NCBI GenBank assembly: GCA_951812925.1
Contig: OX638370.1
Coordinates: 95,122,897 to 95,186,896 of the forward strand
Source of the DNA: Calliopum simillimum
Taxonomy: Eukaryota > Arthropoda > Insecta > Diptera > Lauxaniidae
Direction of reading: 5' to 3'
Length of the DNA: 64,000 nucleotides
Shown here: positions 57,736 through 64,000 of the stretch, in pieces
Position numbering within the stretch: the stretch's first letter is position 1
How the letters are laid out: each line of letters starts with the position of its first letter
Made by a program: the position numbers and the translations under genes
The notes under the pieces: generated by a model
What the model was told of the DNA's origin: nothing
Seen by the model: only the letters and a program-made list of their open reading frames with translations
Databases searched by the model: none

Positions 57736-59079
57736 CATAAATCAGTTAACAACGTAATCAACATTGGACACTCATCAGTTTGAATCACAGAAGTAGCATT
57801 GCGGATGAAGAGCTGTTTGCTCGAATGAATAGACGAATAAATAAATCCCAATGCTTTGTAATAATGCGCACAATGAATGCAAAAGGTATTTTGAACCACC
57901 AAGAGCTACAACAATGGTAAGCGTACTTTAAACCCACATGTGGCACCTCAACACATGTACCATCATGCCTTAGTGTCCAAGATAGATATCGAGCACCATC
58001 AACGCTCGCTGTTAAATTCTACTTTTTACCACAAATAAACCCCATATTGCGTATTTGCTATAAAACATGCAATTGCATGCGCTCATCAGTAGCAACCAAA
58101 ACAAAAGCATTTTAAGGTTCATTGCAAAACTCCGCTAAAACCAAACCATTTAATGCAACCGTTGTCCATTCATGAACTTAAAACTTCGACATTCAATCAT
58201 TCATGAGCGCGCGCTCAGCGCAAATGAAATGGAGCGTTCAATCGAATCATTAAAATACGGCAACAGCAATCGAAATAAAATTTAAGCGAACAGAACTATT
58301 CGAGTGAATTCCAAATCTTGTATACAATGCCAACAATTTGAAATAGCAATTCCAATATGAAACAACAACTGCAATAAAACTCAAAGTGAAAATCAATAAT
58401 TGCGATAAAAGTTAATTATCGAACAATCAAATTTTCGTTTTTGTGGTGTAATTATTTCGCGAGCTACTTCACCTCCATCCACTCACATTTGTTGCTTTTA
58501 ATGAATGACCCATGTTCCCTAGCCCAACAATATGCATTCATTTATTCATTTCATTTCCCCCTCAAGGCAAATGGAAACTTTTCATCATCAGTAGAACCAA
58601 AAAACATGAAAGGAAACAACAGTCTGGCTTGTGGTACAATATTTGGCAGGATTGACTGGTAGTAGGAAATTTACGTTTACAGATATCAAAACAAAAATGC
58701 TGATATGAAAAGCAATTAAAACGGAATTTTTAAAATGAATACCAAAGTTATACTAAGAAGGAGTTTGGCTAAATGAGCCGTCCTTAAAAGACTTTTCAAT
58801 AGATCAAGTGCAACATACAAAAAGCAGGCGCATTACAAGCTCCACGACGTTTGTGTTCCCGACAATTTCGACGATGAAATAAAAGTTTTCAGTAGCACAA
58901 ATCTCTAAAGTTCAATCGAAGAAAAGTCTTATTCCTTAGGAGTAAGTGTGATTATACGTATACTTCGATTTAAAGTAAGCAACAAGAAATCCTGGATGAA
59001 CGACGAAATTTAGAAGAAGCGAAATGTTTTTGAATATTATATGAAATTTTCAAATCTATTGTAACTCAATTTTATTATG
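57736..59079. other. no gene seen
   Basis: AT-rich, single-copy-looking DNA. A 73-codon plus-strand frame at 58441 has no recognisable motif. Confidence 0.45.
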
Positions 59080-59961
59080 TATTGGGTGTACAACTTAAAA
59101 ACCGGAATTTTTTAGCGAAATTTGATGCTTTATTGTGGAAAAATGTTACAATATATTTTATTCAAAGTATTGTCCATTGGAAGCTACAACATTTCCCCAT
59201 CTTTCAGGCAATTTATGAATTCCATCCCAAAAAAATTGCGCCGGCTTGGCGGCCAAAAATGAATCTGACCAATTTTCGATATCTTGAACTTAAGTGAAGC
59301 GTATTCCTGATAGGGCATTCTGCAACGATCGGAACAAATGGTAGTCTGATGGTGCAAGGTCTGGGCTATAAAGCGGGTGAGGCAAAATTTCCCATCCGTT
59401 GTTTTCCAGGTAATTTTTGACTGGGGCAGCAATATGTGGCCGAGCGTTGTCATGATGAAAAATTATTGCTTCGTGTCTGGTCGCATTTTCCGGGCGTTTT
59501 TCGACGATGGCACGCTTCAAACGTATTAATTGTGTTCGATAATGGTCACCTGTGAGCATTACAGAGCATTACCTTGGCACCATGGATATTTGCCTTTGGC
59601 TGGGAAGGTCCTGGTTGTCCGGGCTTCATATATGAATGTTGCGTTTCGGGTTGTTGTAATGGATCCATTTTTCATCCCCAGTCACGATCCGATGCAAAAA
59701 TGACTTTTGGCAGCAGTTTTCTTTGCAAAAAAATGACCCAACAGAACCTCCCGCAAATGCTGTCTTTTTCTCCAATTTTCGAAGTTATTCATCGTGAAAA
59801 ATAATAATGATGCACACAAGATAAAATTGTTTTGTTGACTGATTTTGACAGCTGTCAAATGTACCTTCAAAACGACATATATATAAAGTTCGAGCTTTCA
59901 CGATATTTGTTAGTACGGACATCCACCGTCAAATTCTGGTTTTTAAGTTGTACACCCAATA
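59080..59961 (-). mobile_element. mariner element copy 2 (878 bp) with TA duplication
   Basis: TA (59080-59081), then TTGGGTGTACAACTTAAAAA. The right end, as complement, is identical over these 20 bases and is followed by TA (59960-59961). The element is almost identical to copy 1 at 52 kb along the shared 3' half and the N-terminal leader, but carries a different internal deletion. Confidence 0.92.
59158..59792 (-). pseudogene. mariner transposase, internally deleted (copy 2)
   Basis: Start ATG at 59792; MNNFENWRKRQHLREVLLGH, then FFAKKTAA, is open here, unlike copy 1. Directly after this, a deletion removes both helix-turn-helix segments and joins to the first catalytic region (IVTGDEKWIHYNN, about 59655-59690) in a shifted frame. 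A stop and another short deletion follow, then MLTGDHYRTQLIRLKRAIVE and the second and third Asp (HHDNARPHIA, SPDLAPSDYHLF; 34 residues apart). A stop after SGIRFT precedes the C-terminal ...LPERWGNVVASNGQYFE, which ends at 59158. This stop is shared with copy 1. Confidence 0.9.
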
Positions 59962-60387
59962 CTTATTTCGTGAAAAAAATGGGAGAAAATTAATAACCGA
60001 ATATCATACCCGTATCAATGTCATTACTGTCCCAATGTCATTACTGTCACTGTTTCATTCATACAGTCTTGGTATTATGGTTTGGTGTCAGCCAATGGCA
60101 ATATGCGTTTTCTTGTGAATCTAAAAAAAAAAAACAAAAAATAGCATGATTTGATCAAAAAAAAAGTAAGGACCGAAAAAAAAAATTGATAACGTCGAAC
60201 AGCGGCTGTACAAATTTTAAAATAAACCAGCCAAAGTGGAATTTTTTTTTTTTTTTTTTTTTGTAAATTTCGAGAAAAACTTTGGTGTGTTTTTTCCAGA
60301 AAAAAAAAACCAATAGGAAAACAGTTCGCCTAGCCTTCATTTCGAAATCACCATACACACTGATTATTCGAAAATGGACTGTGGCGT

Positions 60388-61215
60388 GTGTGCGGGTGCA
60401 TATTCAAAAGTCCTCAATATAGTATATCTCAATTTTTAAGCTTACCTAATTCAGCTAGCGTCTTTCAGGCGGTAGTTTACGCCATTCGCAAAGCCTGCGG
60501 GCTGGTAGAGACCACTAATCTCAGCATGGACAAGTGGCGATCTTCTCTGGCAGTCGGGCCGCTCTCAAAGCGCTGAACACAGTAGCAATTAAATCAAAAC
60601 TTTTTGAGGAATGCAGACAAAGCTTAACCGAACTGGAGCGTCAATCTGAACTTACTCTCATTTGGGTTCTAAGTCACAGCAACAATGAAGATAACGAAAA
60701 GCCGGATGAAATAGCAAGACATGGCTCCTCTCTAAGAGGGGCATATTCTGAGTGTGTACATATATACTTCGATAGGTCTGGTAAAGAAAAGGATTTTCTT
60801 ATATTTCCTCACCGAGATGAATTTTAGATGGAAAGCTTTAGAAACATGCAGGATTTCCAGAGCAATTTGGACTTCATTTAAAAAATCAAAAACCTCAAAA
60901 CTGCTTTCCAGAGACTGCACTGATATTTGCGAGAATCGCTGCAGTTTGCACTGGGCACTACACCAACGGTACACATACCGAAAGACTGGGCATCCCCTTT
61001 AATTCTTTTGTCGGAGTTGCATGGAAGGTAACGAAAAGAAATATCTCGAGCACTTTCTCCGCAACTGCCCCACTCTAAGGCTTAAGGCTCTAGGAAAACT
61101 CTTTTTCACTGATTTGAGTGAATTCGCCGATATTGATATTGGCCCCTGCTTAATTACATCAATTGAACAAACAGGATTTAAGTATCCTTTACAGTTTCCT
61201 TTAAAGGATATCTAA
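60388..61215 (+). pseudogene. LINE RNase H / C-terminal relic (LOA/I-type)
   Basis: Read across frames on the plus strand, the order is as follows. LPNSASVFQAVVYAIRKA (about 60450-60500) is the RNase H core strand. FSGSRAALKALN (60545-60575) carries the DSxAAL-type motif with Gly in place of the catalytic Asp. Then come CRQSLTELERQSELTLIWV and LSHSNNEDNEKPDEIARHGS, corresponding to WVPGHxxIxGNExADELAR. Next is a spacer with RWKALETCRISRAIW and HWALHQR. A C-terminal zinc-knuckle-like region follows, with CMEGNEKKYLEHFLRNCPTL then FFTDLSEFADIDIG, to the stop at 61213. Frames change at least three times. RNase H followed by this Cys/His tail is found in LOA/I-group non-LTR retrotransposons. RT and endonuclease are absent. 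Confidence 0.85.
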
Positions 61216-63003
61216 TCCAGTTTCCGACAACCTCTCCTATCAGCCATCCCAATCACTTATGTTGTTTTAAGACGGCAATAACAGTCTACTAACACTCTAA
61301 TCTAACCTAAGTGACATTTTCATTGTGTTTGGATATGTTTTCAAATGCGACACGCTAGAGTATTAACAATTATGCCATTTCACCTCAAGAACCCAAAACT
61401 GTGCGGTATGTCATTAGTGTCCATGTCGCTGCAATGGTTTTTTCCAATTTCAATATATTGGTGGGGAAAAATAGATACCGATATATCAAAGTGGGCTTTG
61501 AAGACTAAAAATTGCATAGTCATACAATTTAATCTCGAAATTGACAAAGCTCAGTGTTGAGAGGCAAATTATTTTTTGATACTTCATAGATCAATGGAAC
61601 CAGGAAAATTAATAGAAATTTTTCAAGTAAAATTCAAAATATTGTATGATGTTTTTGGTATTTTCAATTCAATGACATTTAATTACGCAATTTTAAGTCT
61701 TAGCAAAATCTTTTCTAAGCCATTTGCAATAAGATATGTACTAAGATATTAAAATGTAAAAACATAGCAATACTGACAAAAATAAAATAGGGCTACGAAC
61801 AACTAAAATGTTGAACGTAATTCCAAAAACGTACACTTCGCAAAGAACTCCTTTACACTGGTTACACTGTCATACATATTACTGTAACACAAGTTACAAG
61901 TTTCGAAAGAAAATGTTCGATGTACAACATTGCGCTGAAAATGACTACAAGATGACTTAATATTGCTGTCTGTACTCTGCCATACCATACCCAATGCCCC
62001 CCAATGCCAAAAAGGATAACAGTGTCGTGCAATAAATAGTGGGTGTTCTGTGTTTTGCTGTCCATAGACCTACAACAGCCGTCGTACAAGGATAACGTTT
62101 ACTACAATTGCAATAGTACGAGGAGTCGATATTAAGTAAGAAAAAAAATAAAATAAAAATTCGAACAGCAACAACGTAGAGCAATAAATACACACCGGTT
62201 TAAAATTGGAAAATGTTTTTCGGAAAAGAACATGTTGTGACATGTTTTGGGAGTTGACAAATTCTTAGTCAAGACGGTCGTCGGTGTGTGCCTAATACAA
62301 ACAACATAAGAAATTGCATTCAGTTACGGCAAAGGTGCTTAGTAAAACATTGAATTTTCGATGTATATCTAAAGAGACGCAAAGCAAAAAGTCTTAGGTA
62401 TAACCTGGTGTGTGAAGTAGGCAGTTGCAGAAATTTTATTTTTGAAAAAAAAAATTTATTTTTTAAAAATTGGTAAAGTTGCATTTAAGTAAAAAACTAA
62501 AAACTTGTTGTACTTAAACTACTATGCTGTTGTGTTATCTTGTCAAATTCAAAACAATACCAATGCTTTTTATAATAAGTACTAGAAAGTTATAATTGCT
62601 TTGCCAATCTTTCTGAATTCAATTACAAATGTATTGCATAAGACAGCTTTTTAATATTTTTCTTAAGTAATCGATTTAATACTTTTTCTGTATGTTCCAA
62701 AACTATGTAATGCAATTATTTTTTTAAATATTTTTGTATTTGAACATTTCGATCTTATTGATATTTTTACACTCTTCGCTACTTTTTTTACTTTACCCAA
62801 CTCATACGATATTGTTCAAATATTTTGATATTCTTCGACGCTTTGCAGACCTCCAGCTTTGCTTCTACATTCTTGATATAATTCAATGATTTTTTTGAAT
62901 ATGAACTTTCAATATCTAACGTACTAGTTCGATAGATCTTTTTAAGATACAGTTTTTTCACTGCAAGTTTAATCTTTTCAACATCATATTGTTTTTTTCC
63001 AAA
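61216..63003. other. no gene seen
   Basis: The first 100 bp may be the LINE 3' UTR (ends not determined). The rest is AT-rich with small unconvincing frames (61345, 61803-62193). Confidence 0.45.
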
Positions 63004-63931
63004 TATTGGGTGTTGAAATTAGTTTTAAAGGTTTTCTAAGAGATGGCGTAACTATCAATAGATCGCATCGGGCACACCTGTGACTATATTCATTTCAAAG
63101 CACATTGTCTAAGCTTCATTTTTCAGTACGTGTCATTCCACTGAAGTGTGAACAACATATATTTTTTCTCTGTGAACATGTTGACTTTCGTTCCAACAAA
63201 ACGCAATTTGCGGGAAGGTTTACTTTTGTGCTTCCATTTGAAGAAAAAAGCGGTTGAAGCACAACGATGAAGCACTGGCGATGAAAAGTGGATTCATTAC
63301 GATAATTTTAAGTGAAAAAAATCGTGGGGACCACCCGGCCATGCATCAACATCGACGGCCAAGCCGAATATTTATGGCGCCAAGCTTATGCTGTGTATTT
63401 GGTGGGATCAGAAGGGTGTCGTGTACTATGAGCTGCTAAAACCTAACGAAACCATCACTGGGGAACGCTGCCAACAACAATTGATGCAATTGAGCCGAGC
63501 ATTAAAGGTTAAACGGCCGGAATATGCCAAAAGACACGACAAAGTGGTTTTTTAACATGACAACGCACGGCCACATGTTGCAAGAACCGTCAAGGAAACG
63601 TTGGAGGCGCTGAATTGGGATGTGCTACCCGACCCGCCTTATAGCCCAGACATAGCCCCTTCCGACTACCACCTATACAGATCGATGACGCATGGCTTGG
63701 CTGAGCAGCGCTTCACTTCTTACGAGGATACCAAAAAATGGGTCGATTCGTGGATTGCCTCAAAAAACGAGTCGTTCTTCCGGCGCGGAATCCATATGCT
63801 GCCTGAAAGATGGGAAAATGTTGTAGCTAACGATGGACAATACTTTGAATAATATACATTGTAACGTTGTTTCTTAATAAATGCTCAAAAACTGAAAAAA
63901 AAACCTTTAAAATTAATTCCAACACCCAATA
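63004..63931 (+). mobile_element. mariner element copy 3 (924 bp), a distinct family
   Basis: TA (63004-63005), then TTGGGTGTTGAAATTAGTTT. The right end, as complement, reads TTGGGTGTTGGAATTAATTT and is followed by TA (63930-63931). TIRs extend about 30 bp through TAAAGGTTT. It shares the TTGGGTGT tip with the 52- and 59-kb elements, but not the rest of the end or the protein sequence. Confidence 0.9.
63178..63852 (+). pseudogene. mariner transposase, DNA-binding region deleted (copy 3)
   Basis: The ATG at 63178 starts MLTFVPTKRNLREGLLLCFH, the usual mariner N-terminal helix, and stops at 63268. In the next frame STGDEKWIHYDNF gives the first catalytic Asp, showing that both helix-turn-helix motifs were deleted in between. 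Then come GVVYYELLKPNETITGERCQ, the second Asp (HDNARPHVA, preceded by a stop at about 63554) and the third (SPDIAPSDYHLY), 34 residues apart. The frame stays open to the stop at 63850, ending LPERWENVVANDGQYFE. Wording around WWDQKGVVYYELL recalls the mellifera subfamily, a tentative placement. Confidence 0.9.
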
Positions 63932-64000
63932 CAATGAAAATTCTCACTTATCAAAGTAAGACTTTTACTGTTCAAATTCAATTTTTTGCAAAAACTTATC
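63932..64000. other. window edge, nothing seen
   Basis: Sixty-nine bases of AT-rich DNA after the mariner copy; no feature. Confidence 0.4.

Overview
The window is AT-rich eukaryotic DNA, most likely from a higher fly (Brachycera: a calyptrate, tephritid or similar). The reasons are opa-like CAG/CAA and GTT runs scattered through single-copy DNA, long T tracts, and a mobile-element load dominated by Tc1/mariner relatives, including a rosa-like fragment, with small TIR elements and non-LTR scraps. I cannot name the species. I found no credible host protein-coding exon in 64 kb. This is an intergenic or large-intron segment built from nested and decaying mobile elements.

Layout. 1-4.85 kb: degenerate simple arrays and one TIR element (3186-3456). 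4.85-6.74 kb: a Tc1-like relic with its right inverted repeat, abutting a broken DD37E transposase gene. 6.8-8.2 kb: two palindromes. 11.1-12.1 kb: a foldback whose diverged relative lies at 24.0-24.7 kb. 13.6-14.1 kb: N-terminal half of a rosa-like transposase. 15.6-17.5 kb: a 1.9 kb near-perfect palindrome. 18.2-20.7 kb: a Harbinger-like MITE, a 0.7 kb palindrome and a mariner deletion derivative that encodes only a DNA-binding domain. 25.7-27.3 kb: satellite-like units and a reverse-transcriptase 3' fragment. 28.3-29.3 kb: two 36-bp minisatellite arrays flanking a tRNA-like module. 35.7-38.6 kb: three foldbacks in a row. 40.7-44.7 kb: two further DD37E elements, one nested in a GGGG-ended element and one interrupted by a small insertion. 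46.6-48.3 kb: a mariner scrap and a 1.3 kb palindrome. 51.3-53.5 kb: a duplicated tRNA-like repeat with a mariner inserted in one copy. 55.8-57.7 kb: an interspersed repeat carrying 38-bp and 123-bp tandem arrays. 59.1-60.0 kb: a second copy of that mariner. 60.4-61.2 kb: a LINE RNase H relic. 63.0-63.9 kb: a third mariner.

No element here looks coding-competent. Every transposase has stops, frameshifts or missing catalytic blocks, so all depend on enzymes encoded elsewhere. Most insertions have TA flanks, as expected for the IS630/Tc1/mariner superfamily. The most unusual content is the set of giant foldbacks without coding capacity. Several of them share short diverged sequence modules even though they look unrelated overall. 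If transcribed they would form very long hairpin RNAs.
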